Shown here piece after piece: positions 8,265 to 16,274 of a stretch of DNA of 33,813 bases. The translations under genes and the position numbers were made by a program. The notes under the pieces are model-generated. The model was not told the DNA's origin. It saw only the letters and a list, made by a program, of their open reading frames with translations, and ran no database searches. Origin of the DNA: Singulisphaera sp. GP187 (GTDB taxonomy: Bacteria; Planctomycetota; Phycisphaerae; Phycisphaerales; SM1A02); contig CAMDAQ010000014.1 in assembly GCA_945888705.1 (NCBI GenBank), forward strand, positions 1 through 33,813. Direction: 5' to 3'. Within the stretch, counting starts at the first letter, position 1. Each line of letters begins with the position of its first letter.

Positions 8265-9002
8265 TCAGCAGCTCCAACCGCCGTCGATCACGTGCACGGC
8301 ACCCGTGGTGAAGCCGCTCTCGTCGCTGGCCAGATGGACGGCCAGCGCTGCGACTTCCTCGGGCGTGCCGAATCGACCCGTCGGCTGACGGGCGAGGAAT
8401 GCGGCGCGCGCCGCGACCGGATCCGCCTGCGCCGCAATGCGCCCCTCGAGCGAGGGACTCTGCACCGTGCCAGGGCAGATCGCGTTGGCGCGAACGCCCT
8501 TGGCGACGACATCGGCCGCCAGCGCCTTCGTCATGCCGATCACCGCTGCCTTGGTTGCGCCGTACACGTATCGGTTGGGCGCGCCCTTGATGCTGCTGGC
8601 CACGCTCGCGATGTTCACGATGCTCCCGCATCCGCGGGCCAGCATGCCGGGCAGGACCGCGCGGATGCATCGATGCATGCCACGCACGTTGAGGTCGAAG
8701 GCCAGGTCCCACTCCGCATCGGTCACGTCGAGCGCCGTGCCGTGGTGCACGATGCCTGCGGCATTGAGCAGCACGCTCACGTCACCGGCCGCCGCCGCTG
8801 CTGCACAGACCGACGCGTCGTCGCGCACATCGCAACGCATGGTTCGCACACCGGCGTGCTCGCGTGCCAGCGCGGCGAGCGCGGCTTCGTCGATGTCGGT
8901 CGCCAGGACCTGCGCGCCTTCGTGCGCGAACGCGATGGCGCAGGCGCGGCCGATGCCCGCACCCGCGGCCGTGACGAGCGCAACCTTCCCGGCAAGCCTC
9001 AT
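8265..9002 (-). CDS. SDR dehydrogenase, BDH2 / 2-keto-3-deoxy-L-fuconate dehydrogenase-like
   Basis: This is a 245-residue classical short-chain dehydrogenase. The start at 9002 overlaps the stop of the TlpA-like gene as ATGA, so the two are translationally coupled. It has the cofactor motif 'TAAGAGIGRA' (11-20), 'NAAGIVHHGT', the catalytic 'YGATK' (Tyr and Lys), and 'CPGTVQSPSLEGRI'. Asp near the end of the second beta strand ('LATDID') favours NAD. The sequence strongly recalls human BDH2 (DHRS6), including 'NVAG/NAAGxVHHGT', 'SVASSxKG', 'ASDES' and a C-terminal 'IDGGWS'. Bacterial relatives of that subgroup include 2-keto-3-deoxy-L-fuconate dehydrogenase of the non-phosphorylating L-fucose pathway. 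The nearby fucosidase supports that substrate, but 3-hydroxybutyrate or another hydroxy acid is possible. Confidence 0.88.
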   Translation of the reverse strand: MRLAGKVALVTAAGAGIGRACAIAFAHEGAQVLATDIDEAALAALAREHAGVRTMRCDVRDDASVCAAAAAAGDVSVLLNAAGIVHHGTALDVTDAEWDLAFDLNVRGMHRCIRAVLPGMLARGCGSIVNIASVASSIKGAPNRYVYGATKAAVIGMTKALAADVVAKGVRANAICPGTVQSPSLEGRIAAQADPVAARAAFLARQPTGRFGTPEEVAALAVHLASDESGFTTGAVHVIDGGWSC

Positions 9003-10318
9003 GGCTTGCCTGCCGGGATCATCGGGACGGCAGGGATCGTGGGCACCGCGGGCACAGCAGCACCGTCCGGTGCCGCCTCCGGCTTGGGCTCGGGCGGTGC
9101 TGCCGGCGGCGTCTTGCCCTGCTTGCGGAGCAGCGCATCGATCTTGGCGCACTTCTCGTGCATCGGATCGGCGGGGTGCAGGTCGGTGTGACGCACGATG
9201 CCCTCGGCATCGAGGATCGTCACGTGCGGGATCCCGTTCACGCCGTAGTCGGGATTGAAGACCTCCTGCTCGCTGAAGGCGATCGTCCAGTCGATGCCCT
9301 TCGCCTTCATGAACTCGGCCATCAGGCCCTGCTCCTTCGCGGCGTCGCCGGCGCAATCGATCGGTGCGGCGCCACCCGGGTAGTGCTTGCCCTGCAGGCT
9401 CGTCACGCCGATGATCGCCACGTCGTCGGGGCTGTAGTGCGCGCGCAGCTCCTTCACGTTGGGGATGCTGCCCACGCACGGACCACACCAGGTCGCCCAG
9501 AAGTCGAGCACGACGACCTTTCCCTTCAGGTCATCGAGCGACGAAAGCTTCACGGGTCCCGCAGCGTCCTGCGCCCAGGTAAACGCGAGCTTCGGCGCGG
9601 GGTGTTCCATGAACTCGCCGCGCGTGATCGCATTGTCGAGCTTCTTCGCGAGCTTCGTGAGCGACGCCTTCTCCTCGGGCGAGGCCTTCTCCTTCGCCAC
9701 GACGATTGCAGCGAGCAGGCGCAGCCGGAACTGCTCGCCCTGGTCAGGATCGGGTGCGAGCCGCTTGATCGCGTCCACGAGCTGCACGCCCGCAGCGAGC
9801 TCCTTGGCGCTGCGCTCGGGCGTGAACCACGCTTCGAGTTCCTTCACCTCGGCACCGGCCTGCGCGAACTGGTCCGAGGTCAGGCGGCCGATCAGGCGCG
9901 TGCGGTCGGAGGGCGAAGCCGACTGCTTCCACGCCGCGTAGCCCGGGTGACCGAAGAGCGCAGCTGCCGTGGGCGCATCCTCCTTCGACATGGACGAGGC
10001 GTAGACGAAGGCGTCGAAGCCATCGGCGGTCGCCTCGCCGGCGAGCTGCTTCAGGCGCGCCTGCGCGGCATCGCGCTTCGCCGGCACCATCGAGCACGGA
10101 CCCATGAGCTGCTTGAGCTGCGGCCAAGAGCACTCGCTCGGCTCGATGCCATCGAGGATCCCCGTGAAGAACGCCGTCAGTTCCTCCTGCGAAGCACCCT
10201 GAGGGTGCTCCTTGAAGAAGGTGCGCTGCGCATCCTGGATGCGGCTGATCGCCTCAGGCGTGGGCGGTGCGATCGGCAGGGCAACGAGGCTCGCGACGAC
10301 GATCAGGACGTGATGCAT
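8999..10318 (-). CDS. Exported TlpA-like thioredoxin-fold protein with long N-terminal helical region
   Basis: The 439-residue protein begins with a weak signal peptide (MHHVLIVVASLVALPIAPP). Residues about 20-235 are a charged, mostly helical region with no motif I recognise. Residues about 243-395 form a TlpA/AhpC-type thioredoxin domain. The redox motif is 'FWATWCGPC' (273-281) and the cis-proline loop is 'GIPHVTI' (362-368). The last 45 residues are a Pro/Ala/Lys-rich tail. Such proteins usually reduce disulfides or support cytochrome maturation in the periplasm. The active-site pair Cys277 and Cys281 is intact. It overlaps the SDR gene by four bases and lies 66 bases after the ABC ATPase gene, so all three may share a transcript. 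There is no Shine-Dalgarno site at the ATG. Confidence 0.87.
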   Translation of the reverse strand: MHHVLIVVASLVALPIAPPTPEAISRIQDAQRTFFKEHPQGASQEELTAFFTGILDGIEPSECSWPQLKQLMGPCSMVPAKRDAAQARLKQLAGEATADGFDAFVYASSMSKEDAPTAAALFGHPGYAAWKQSASPSDRTRLIGRLTSDQFAQAGAEVKELEAWFTPERSAKELAAGVQLVDAIKRLAPDPDQGEQFRLRLLAAIVVAKEKASPEEKASLTKLAKKLDNAITRGEFMEHPAPKLAFTWAQDAAGPVKLSSLDDLKGKVVVLDFWATWCGPCVGSIPNVKELRAHYSPDDVAIIGVTSLQGKHYPGGAAPIDCAGDAAKEQGLMAEFMKAKGIDWTIAFSEQEVFNPDYGVNGIPHVTILDAEGIVRHTDLHPADPMHEKCAKIDALLRKQGKTPPAAPPEPKPEAAPDGAAVPAVPTIPAVPMIPAGKP

Positions 10319-10384
10319 GCGGAAGAGGCTACCGCGATGCGCTGCAGGAACGGCAGGGTTCGCGAGCGGATGCCAGGCGCAACG

Positions 10385-11434
10385 TCACGCGCCGTCGAGG
10401 ACGATGACCTGCGCCGGATCGACGGCGAGCCGGACGGTCTGCCCCGCACGATCGGCGACCGGCGGATTGAGTTCAGTCACCCGCAGCCGGAGCCCGCTCG
10501 CGTCGAGTTCATGCTGCGCGAGCTTGCCCAGGTAGGTGCTCTGGATGCAGGGCAAGGAGACCGGGCCAGCCGCGTCGATCGTCCACGCCTCGGTCCGCAC
10601 GCTCAGAAGGACCTGGCTGCCGACAGCACGGTCGCCCACATGCGTCGACTCGAGCAAGCCGAGCACCGTGCGCAGCGAGGCGCGACCATCGGCGGCGTGT
10701 TCCACGGTGGCCGGGATGAAGTTGGTCTCGCCGAGGAACTCAGCGAGGAAGCGCGTCTTGGGCCGCTCGTAGAGCTCGCGCGGCGAGCCCTGCTGCACGA
10801 TGCGGCCATCGCGCATGACCACGACGTGATCGGCCAGCGAGAGCGCCTCGTCCTGGTCGTGGGTCACGTACACGGTCGTGATGCCGAGCTCGCGGCAGAT
10901 GCGCCGGATCTCGTGGCGCATCTCCAGGCGGAGCTTCGCATCGAGGTTCGACAGCGGCTCGTCCAGCAGAAGCACGCGCGGCCGGAACACGATCGCTCGC
11001 GCAAGCGCCACGCGCTGCTGCTGCCCGCCCGAGAGCTGGTTGGGCTTGCGGTCCGCGTACTGGTCCATGCGCACCATGGCCAGCGCCTCATCCACCCGAC
11101 GCGCGCGCTCCTGGCCCTTGACGCCGCGCACGTCGAGGCCGAAGGCCACGTTGTCGCGTACGGTCATGTGCGGCCAGAGCGCATAGGACTGGAAGACCAT
11201 GCCGCACTGGCGCTGCTCGGCAGGCAGCGCCGTCACGTCCTGGCCGTCGAACAGGATGCGGCCCGCGGTCGGCTCGATGAAGCCCGCGATCATCCGCAGG
11301 ATCGTCGTCTTGCCGCAGCCGGAGCCGCCCAGGAGGAAGAACAGGCTGCCGGGCTCGATCTCGAGCGAGAGATCGTGCACGACCGGCACGGAGCCGTAGG
11401 ACTTGCGGATGCCTTGGAGCGTGATGCGGACCAC
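10385..11434 (-). CDS. ABC transporter ATP-binding protein, PotA/FbpC/UgpC (CUT1-like) type with TOBE domain
   Basis: This is a 349-residue ATPase of the importer class. It has Walker A 'GGSGCGKTT', Q-loop 'GMVFQSYALWPHMTV', signature 'LSGGQQQR', Walker B 'VLLLDEPLSNLD' and switch 'YVTHDQDEAL'. The C-terminal ~100 residues look like a TOBE regulatory/substrate domain. I use the GTG at 11434 (Val-Val-Arg-Ile-Thr) because homologues begin just before 'ITLQGIRKSYG'. An ATG 87 bases upstream would run deep into the divergent dciA-like gene. No permease or substrate-binding protein is encoded nearby, so this ATPase is an orphan that may serve a transporter elsewhere; the substrate (polyamine, iron or sugar) cannot be decided. 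It could share a transcript with the downstream TlpA-like gene. Confidence 0.9.
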   Translation of the reverse strand: MVRITLQGIRKSYGSVPVVHDLSLEIEPGSLFFLLGGSGCGKTTILRMIAGFIEPTAGRILFDGQDVTALPAEQRQCGMVFQSYALWPHMTVRDNVAFGLDVRGVKGQERARRVDEALAMVRMDQYADRKPNQLSGGQQQRVALARAIVFRPRVLLLDEPLSNLDAKLRLEMRHEIRRICRELGITTVYVTHDQDEALSLADHVVVMRDGRIVQQGSPRELYERPKTRFLAEFLGETNFIPATVEHAADGRASLRTVLGLLESTHVGDRAVGSQVLLSVRTEAWTIDAAGPVSLPCIQSTYLGKLAQHELDASGLRLRVTELNPPVADRAGQTVRLAVDPAQVIVLDGA

Positions 11435-11460
11435 GGTCGCGGGAGGATAGCCTGATCGGC

Positions 11461-11817
11461 ATGCACGACGCTGAGCGGCGCATGCGGGACTTCGAGCGAT
11501 GGCATCGGCGCCCGGCACCACGGAGCGAGACCTCCGCCGGTGCCGACTTTGATGCGCTGCGCCGCACCATGCGTGATGCAGCCAAGCGCTTCGCCGGCAT
11601 CGCCGAAGCGTGGGAAACGTCGGCGCCTCCGGCGCTGCGCGATCAGTGCGTGCTCGCGGGCTTCGCAGCCGGCGTGCTCACCGTCGTCGTACCGAGCGCG
11701 AGCGTGACCTATGCGCTGGACCGGGCATTGCGCGAGGGTCTCGAAACCACGCTGCGCGAGGCGACCGGCGGCAAGCTCGTGCGCGTGCGCAGTCGCGTCG
11801 GCGCCGTGCCGTCGTGA
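11461..11817 (+). CDS. DciA-like (DUF721) protein
   Basis: This is a 118-residue protein with the DUF721 layout. A basic N-terminus is followed by 'AKRFAGIAEAWE' and a compact domain, 'LAGFAAGVLTVVVPSASVTYAL' (read in two parts, about 61-82), ending in 'LREATGGKLVRVRSRVG'. The hallmark is the 'dGvLtVrv.s.a.a.eL' strand-helix pattern. Family members related to DciA load or stimulate the replicative helicase DnaB in bacteria that lack DnaC or DnaI. Here this is inferred from family resemblance only. The gene is divergent from the ABC ATPase (26 bases between starts) and ends one base before the convergent mnmE stop. DUF721 genes often lie near replication genes, which fits yidC-mnmE and parB nearby. 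Confidence 0.78.
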   Translation: MHDAERRMRDFERWHRRPAPRSETSAGADFDALRRTMRDAAKRFAGIAEAWETSAPPALRDQCVLAGFAAGVLTVVVPSASVTYALDRALREGLETTLREATGGKLVRVRSRVGAVPS

Positions 11818-11818
11818 T

Positions 11819-13117
11819 TCACTTGCCCACGCAGAAGCGCGCGAAGACGAGCCCGATCACGTCATCGGGCGTGACGGAACCGCCGATCGACCCAAGCGCG
11901 TCAAGCCCTGCGCGAAGGTGCGCCGCCACGAGCTCGGCATCCGGCAGCGAGGCGCCGCCCTCGCACGCGCGCCTGGCCGCCGCATCCAGCTCGTCGATCG
12001 CAGCGTCGATCGCCGCGCGGTGACGCGGGAGCAGCGCGGCGCCTTCCGCCGACTCGCTGGCCGCAGCGGATCCGAGCCGTGTCGCAAGTTCGGCGCGCAG
12101 CGCATCGAGGCCAACGCCTCGGTGGGCGCTCGTCACGATCGTGCCGGGCGGCGCACTGCCACCCTCGTCCTTCTTCGTGAGCACGACCAGCTCATGCGGC
12201 GCGGCCGCGGGCAGCTCGTCGCCCGGCGGCACGCAGCGCACGCTGAGCGCGGCACGTGCGATCGCCTGCCGCGCCTGCTCTTGCATGGCGGCATCCAGTG
12301 CCGTGCGCGGCGGCTCGATGCCAGGCGCATCGACGAGCATGACCTCCTGCCCAGCGACAGAGACCGGTTCGGGGACCGCATCCCGCGTCGTACCGGCGAG
12401 CGGCGAGGCCACCGTGCGCTCCTGTCCGAGCAGTGCATTGAAGAGGCTGCTCTTGCCGGCGTTGGGCGGACCCACCAGGACGACCCACGGTGCCGGTCGC
12501 TCGATCGCACCCGCGACCGGCGTGGCGTGCAGCGTGCGCAGGTTCGTCACGATCGGTCCGAGTCGATCCGCCAGGGTGCGGCCGCCGATGGCGACCACGT
12601 CCTCCTGGTCCGTGAAGTCGATGCCGGCCTCGACGAGCGCGAGCAGCGTGGCCACGCCGTCACGCGCAGCATCGACGGCCCGCGCCGCCTCGCCCTGCTG
12701 CATGCGCTGGGCGGCGCGCAGTTGCGCATCGCTGGTCGCCGCGATCGCCAGCGCGATGCCCTCGGCCTCGTCGATCGAGCGCTTGCCGTGCAGCCACGAG
12801 CGCGCCGCGAACTCGCCGGGCTCGGCCCCACGCGCGCCGCGCTCGATGCACGCACGCACGGCCTCGTCCAGGAGCTCGGGATGGCCAGGCAGGAGCAGTT
12901 CGACGCAGTCCTCGCCCGTGAACGAGCGCGGTGCGCGTGACACGACGGCGAGCGCGCGTGAACCGTCCCATGGCAGCACGCACGGCGCAACGCCTGCGCG
13001 CAGGTCCGAGGCAAGCCCGCAAATCCGCAGCGATGCCGAGCCCGACAGGCGCACGATCCCACGCAGCCCATGGCCCGGCGGCGAGGCGACGGCCACGATG
13101 GTCGCCGACGCCTCCAT
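11819..13117 (-). CDS. mnmE: tRNA-modification GTPase MnmE (TrmE)
   Basis: The enzyme works with MnmG to install the carboxymethylaminomethyl group on uridine 34 of certain tRNAs. The 432-residue protein has the N-terminal folate-binding domain ('TIVAVASPPGHGLRGIVRLS', 6-25), the helical domain ('LVEAGIDFTDQED', 161-173), an inserted G domain, and the C-terminal 'FCVGK' with the catalytic cysteine. G motifs are G1 'GPPNAGKS' (216-223), G2 'TTRD' (243-246), G3 'DAPG' (263-266, usually DTAG) and G4 'TKKD' (314-317, usually NKxD). The last two are unusual and the protein is about 20 residues shorter than usual. The ATG at 13117 lies seven bases after the yidC stop, without a clear ribosome site, so coupling to yidC is likely. 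This yidC-mnmE order is common near bacterial origins. Confidence 0.93.
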   Translation of the reverse strand: MEASATIVAVASPPGHGLRGIVRLSGSASLRICGLASDLRAGVAPCVLPWDGSRALAVVSRAPRSFTGEDCVELLLPGHPELLDEAVRACIERGARGAEPGEFAARSWLHGKRSIDEAEGIALAIAATSDAQLRAAQRMQQGEAARAVDAARDGVATLLALVEAGIDFTDQEDVVAIGGRTLADRLGPIVTNLRTLHATPVAGAIERPAPWVVLVGPPNAGKSSLFNALLGQERTVASPLAGTTRDAVPEPVSVAGQEVMLVDAPGIEPPRTALDAAMQEQARQAIARAALSVRCVPPGDELPAAAPHELVVLTKKDEGGSAPPGTIVTSAHRGVGLDALRAELATRLGSAAASESAEGAALLPRHRAAIDAAIDELDAAARRACEGGASLPDAELVAAHLRAGLDALGSIGGSVTPDDVIGLVFARFCVGK

Positions 13118-13124
13118 CGCAGGA

Positions 13125-15284
13125 TCAGCGGCCGCCGCGCTGCTTCGCCTGCGCCTTGGCCTGGGCCTGCTGGAGCGCGCGCGCGAACGCACCGCCGAAG
13201 AGCCCCTTGCCGCCGCCCTTGCCCGGCTTGAGCAGGTCCATCGTCTCGATCTGCGCACGGATGCGCTTGGACTCGAGGAAGCCGATGAACGTGCTCGTGG
13301 CGATGTAGAGCGTGAGCCCGCTCGGCGCGTTGTAGAGCATGATCGGGAACATGATCGGCATCATGACCTTCATGATCTTCTGCTGCTGCTCCTGCTCAGG
13401 CGTGAGGGCGGTGGTCGGCGGTGCGGAGTACTTCTGCTGCAGCCAGAACACGACGCCCATGAGCAGCGGCACGAGGTTGATGCTCTCGAGCGTGAACAGG
13501 TACAGGTTCACCGAGATCGGCAGCGCGATGAACCGGTCCGGCGCGCTCAGGTCATTGAGGAAGGCCCAGTCTGCGCTGATCGCCTGGAACGCACCGAAGA
13601 ATGCCGGCTGCTGGCGCAGCTCGAACGCGATGTAGAGCACCGCGTAGAGCGCCATCCAGATCGGCATCTGCAGCACCATCGGCGCGAGGCCGCCTAGGCA
13701 GCCCATCGGGTTCATCCCCTTCTCGCGGTACAGCCGCATCTGCTCCTGCTGCATGCGCGCCTTGTCACCCGGGAAGCGCTTCTGCAGCGCATCGAGCTCA
13801 GGCTTGAGCGAGGCCATCTGCTTGCTGAAGCGCGCGATCGAGATCTGGCTCGAGCGCGTGAGCGGGTGCAACGCGAGACGGACGAGGATGGTGAGCGCGA
13901 TGATCGCAAGGCCCCAGTCGAACACGACCCAGTCGTGCAGCAGGCCGAGGAAGACGACGAGTCCGTTCGCCAGCCACGAGAAGGTGCAGAAGGTGCAGCA
14001 CCCACCCATCTCGTACACAATCATGCCGATCATGCCGAGCGTGGACATGGGCTGCTCATCGAGCAGGACACGGCGCTCGAGCGGGCCGGCGTAGACGCCC
14101 AGGCGCATCGTCGACGCGGTTCCGGGCACGATCAGCTGCTCGCCCGACGTCACGACCGTGAAGATGGGGCGACCCGTGGCGATCGGATCGCCGAACTGCG
14201 CCTGGATGCGCTCGACCGCCGGGGCGGCACGCAGGCTGGGGAGGCCCTTCTCGCTCTCGTCACCGGAGTGGATCGCGAGGGCGAAGTAGCGGTTGGTCGT
14301 GCCGAACCACGAGAGCGTGCGCTGGTCGGCCGTGCTCGTGGCCGTCGGCCACAGGTCCCACTGCGCCGCCTCGAGCTGCGAGACGACCGAGCTGCGCACC
14401 ATCGAGGTGTCGTTGCTCAGGACGATGGACTGGCCCGGATCGCGCTTCTCCGAGAGCAGTGCGCCGATCATGAATCGGCGGATGTCCATGAGCGATCCCG
14501 ACTCGAGCGTGAGGTCGCCGGGCCCGTAGTGGAGCCAACGCACGCGGTGCTCCTTGCCATCGAGCGACTCGACCGACTGCGTGATGCGGAGTTCATGCCC
14601 CGAGACCGTGAACGCCCGGCGAGCCTTGATGATGGCTGCGCCGGCTTCGTCGTGCACGACCGTCTCGAATGCGCCGTCGCCCGCCGCGGCCCAGATCGGC
14701 GCGCCGCCGGCGGCGGCGAACATGTTCACCGCGACGCCATCGACGATGAGCGAGTGCACCGCGAGCAGCGGCACCGACTGGCCGGCCAGTGTGTCGATCG
14801 GCTCGAGCCGATAGCGCTCGTCATCGGAGGGGAACTCTCCCTTGCCTTCGATCGCGCGCTCGGCCGCCACGCGCGCCTTCGCTGTCCTCCATTGCTGGGC
14901 AAAGAGCACGCGCTCGATGCCCGCACCACGCGCGGTGAGCTGGAGCTGGATCCGCGCATCGGCAGCGGTGAGCGGACCGCCCACGATCATGCTGCCGGCA
15001 CCGGCCGAGGCCGGCTTGGCCTGCCACATGGGCTGCTTGGCCGCGGGAGCCGTTGGCGTCGAGGCGGCCTGAGCGGCGGGCTCGGGCTCCTTGGTCGGCG
15101 CAACCGGCGCGATGACCGGCACAGCAGCATCGGTGGCGCCGGTCGGCTGGGCCACGGTCGCTGCAGGCGCGGCCTGCGATGCAGTGTCGGGCTCGCCCTT
15201 GGAGCGCCCGCCGCCGGTGATGATGGCGAAGACAAGCGCCGTGGCGATGGCCACGACGACGAAGGTCACGATCGTTCGCTTCAT
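13125..15284 (-). CDS. yidC: Membrane protein insertase YidC
   Basis: YidC inserts and folds inner-membrane proteins, alone or with SecYEG. The 719-residue protein has the Gram-negative layout. An N-terminal membrane anchor (about 6-23) is followed by a Pro/Ala-rich linker (30-90) and a large periplasmic domain (about 95-420). The five-helix Oxa1/YidC core begins at 'WGLAIIALTILVRLALHPLT', where the Arg is at the hydrophilic-groove position. The cytoplasmic coiled hairpin reads 'LKPELDALQKRFPGDKARM', and 'GLTLYIATSTFIGFLESKRI' is the last helix. The C-terminus is rich in Ala, Gln, Lys and Arg ('QAQAKAQAKQRGGR'), which suits ribosome contact. It follows the metallophosphoesterase gene by 28 bases and precedes mnmE by seven. 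The N-terminal linker is longer and more Pro/Ala-rich than in enterobacteria. Confidence 0.96.
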   Translation of the reverse strand: MKRTIVTFVVVAIATALVFAIITGGGRSKGEPDTASQAAPAATVAQPTGATDAAVPVIAPVAPTKEPEPAAQAASTPTAPAAKQPMWQAKPASAGAGSMIVGGPLTAADARIQLQLTARGAGIERVLFAQQWRTAKARVAAERAIEGKGEFPSDDERYRLEPIDTLAGQSVPLLAVHSLIVDGVAVNMFAAAGGAPIWAAAGDGAFETVVHDEAGAAIIKARRAFTVSGHELRITQSVESLDGKEHRVRWLHYGPGDLTLESGSLMDIRRFMIGALLSEKRDPGQSIVLSNDTSMVRSSVVSQLEAAQWDLWPTATSTADQRTLSWFGTTNRYFALAIHSGDESEKGLPSLRAAPAVERIQAQFGDPIATGRPIFTVVTSGEQLIVPGTASTMRLGVYAGPLERRVLLDEQPMSTLGMIGMIVYEMGGCCTFCTFSWLANGLVVFLGLLHDWVVFDWGLAIIALTILVRLALHPLTRSSQISIARFSKQMASLKPELDALQKRFPGDKARMQQEQMRLYREKGMNPMGCLGGLAPMVLQMPIWMALYAVLYIAFELRQQPAFFGAFQAISADWAFLNDLSAPDRFIALPISVNLYLFTLESINLVPLLMGVVFWLQQKYSAPPTTALTPEQEQQQKIMKVMMPIMFPIMLYNAPSGLTLYIATSTFIGFLESKRIRAQIETMDLLKPGKGGGKGLFGGAFARALQQAQAKAQAKQRGGR

Positions 15285-15312
15285 GGTTGGTGTCCGTCAA
15301 AGGCGCTGGGCA

Positions 15313-16161
15313 TCACTTACCCTGCAGCAGCCGCTCGCCGAGCCAGTCGTTGATCTCGGGGATGCGCTTGATCTTGTCGACCGTCGTCTGCACGTCGTAC
15401 GGCAGGCGATGGAACTCGATGATTCCCTCGCGCGCGGGGTCGGTGTCGAGGATCGCGTAGCTCGCCTCCACGAAGCCGTCGCGCGGCTGACCCACCGAAC
15501 CCGGGTTCAGGATGACCTTGGTGCCGGCCACGATCTGGTACCGCGCGCCATCGAGCTCGGTGGGTGGATAGAACTCGTACACGCGGTCGCCGTCGCCATC
15601 GCCCGCGGCTGATTCCATGAACACGCCGGGGCAATGCGTGTGGCCCACCAGGCAGACGTGCTCGAACCGGTCGAAGATGCTGGCCATCTTCGTCTGGCTG
15701 CGGTCGCCGTCGTCGGGGAAGATGTATTCGTTGATCGGCCGGCGCGGCGAACCGTGCACGCAGAGGTAGGGGTAACGGCTCGCCGGATCGGCTGCGGTCG
15801 GCTCGCTGAAGTCTCGATCCCTGGCCACGCGCACGCGCAGGCTGTTGAGGAAGGACCAGCGCCGCAGCGCCTCGTCCGGGCTCGCCTCGCTCTCGAGCTG
15901 GAACCGCGTCCAGTAGGCGGCCTGCTCGGCGACCTGGTTGAAGTTGGTGGGCTCGTAGAGCGCGGCGAAGTCATGGTTGCCCATGAGCGCGAACTCGCAG
16001 CGCTTGGCCACGATGTCCACGCACGCCACCGGATCCGGCCCGTAGCCGATGATGTCACCCAGGCACACGATGCGATCCACACGCTGCCCGTCGATGTGGG
16101 CCAGCACGGCCTGCAGGGCCTCGAGATTCGCATGGATGTCGCTGATGAGAGCCGTGCGCAC
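15313..16161 (-). CDS. Metallophosphoesterase (calcineurin-like, YfcE/MJ0936-type)
   Basis: The 282-residue soluble protein has the full set of metallophosphoesterase motifs: 'SDIHANLEAL' (7-16), 'CLGDIIGYGPDP', 'MGNHDFAALYE', 'HGSPRRPINEY', 'GHTHCPGVF' and 'NPGSVGQPRDG'. It therefore binds two metal ions and cleaves a phosphoester. The substrate is unknown; related proteins act as phosphodiesterases, some on nucleotides. The start is a GTG at 16161 with CAGGAAT just upstream. It is the first gene of the minus-strand run to yidC and mnmE and is divergent from lpdA, with 113 bases between the starts. The C-terminal 50 residues, 'YDVQTTVDKIKRIPEINDWL', carry a pattern seen in this subfamily. 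Confidence 0.92.
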   Translation of the reverse strand: MRTALISDIHANLEALQAVLAHIDGQRVDRIVCLGDIIGYGPDPVACVDIVAKRCEFALMGNHDFAALYEPTNFNQVAEQAAYWTRFQLESEASPDEALRRWSFLNSLRVRVARDRDFSEPTAADPASRYPYLCVHGSPRRPINEYIFPDDGDRSQTKMASIFDRFEHVCLVGHTHCPGVFMESAAGDGDGDRVYEFYPPTELDGARYQIVAGTKVILNPGSVGQPRDGFVEASYAILDTDPAREGIIEFHRLPYDVQTTVDKIKRIPEINDWLGERLLQGK

Positions 16162-16222
16162 GGTGATTCCTGTGGTGGGCGCGCGATGGTAGCGCGCACC
16201 CGACGGGCCCGGCGGCGAGGGC

Positions 16223-16228
16223 TAGAAT
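16223..16228 (+). promoter_or_regulatory. Possible -10 element for lpdA
   Basis: TAGAAT lies 46 bases upstream of the lpdA start in the divergent 113-base space. It differs from TATAAT by one base and stands out in the GC-rich surroundings. The position for a -35 box holds CCGACG, which matches TTGACA only at GAC. A GCGCGC inverted repeat (16179-16184 and 16192-16197) sits just upstream. Confidence 0.32.
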
Positions 16229-16274
16229 GCCGCCCCCCACTGCCCGGCCGCGCCGGGCGCAACGAGGACCACAC

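Noticed and set aside
10698-10713. TGTTCCACG half-site similar to parS
   Set aside because: The second half (GTGGCCG) does not match the palindrome, and the site is inside the ABC ATPase gene away from the parB cluster.
9158-11455. A 765-codon open frame on the plus strand opposite the TlpA-like and ABC ATPase genes
   Set aside because: It is antisense to two genes with clear motifs, and its product is an Arg/His/Glu/Leu-rich sequence typical of a reversed high-GC gene.
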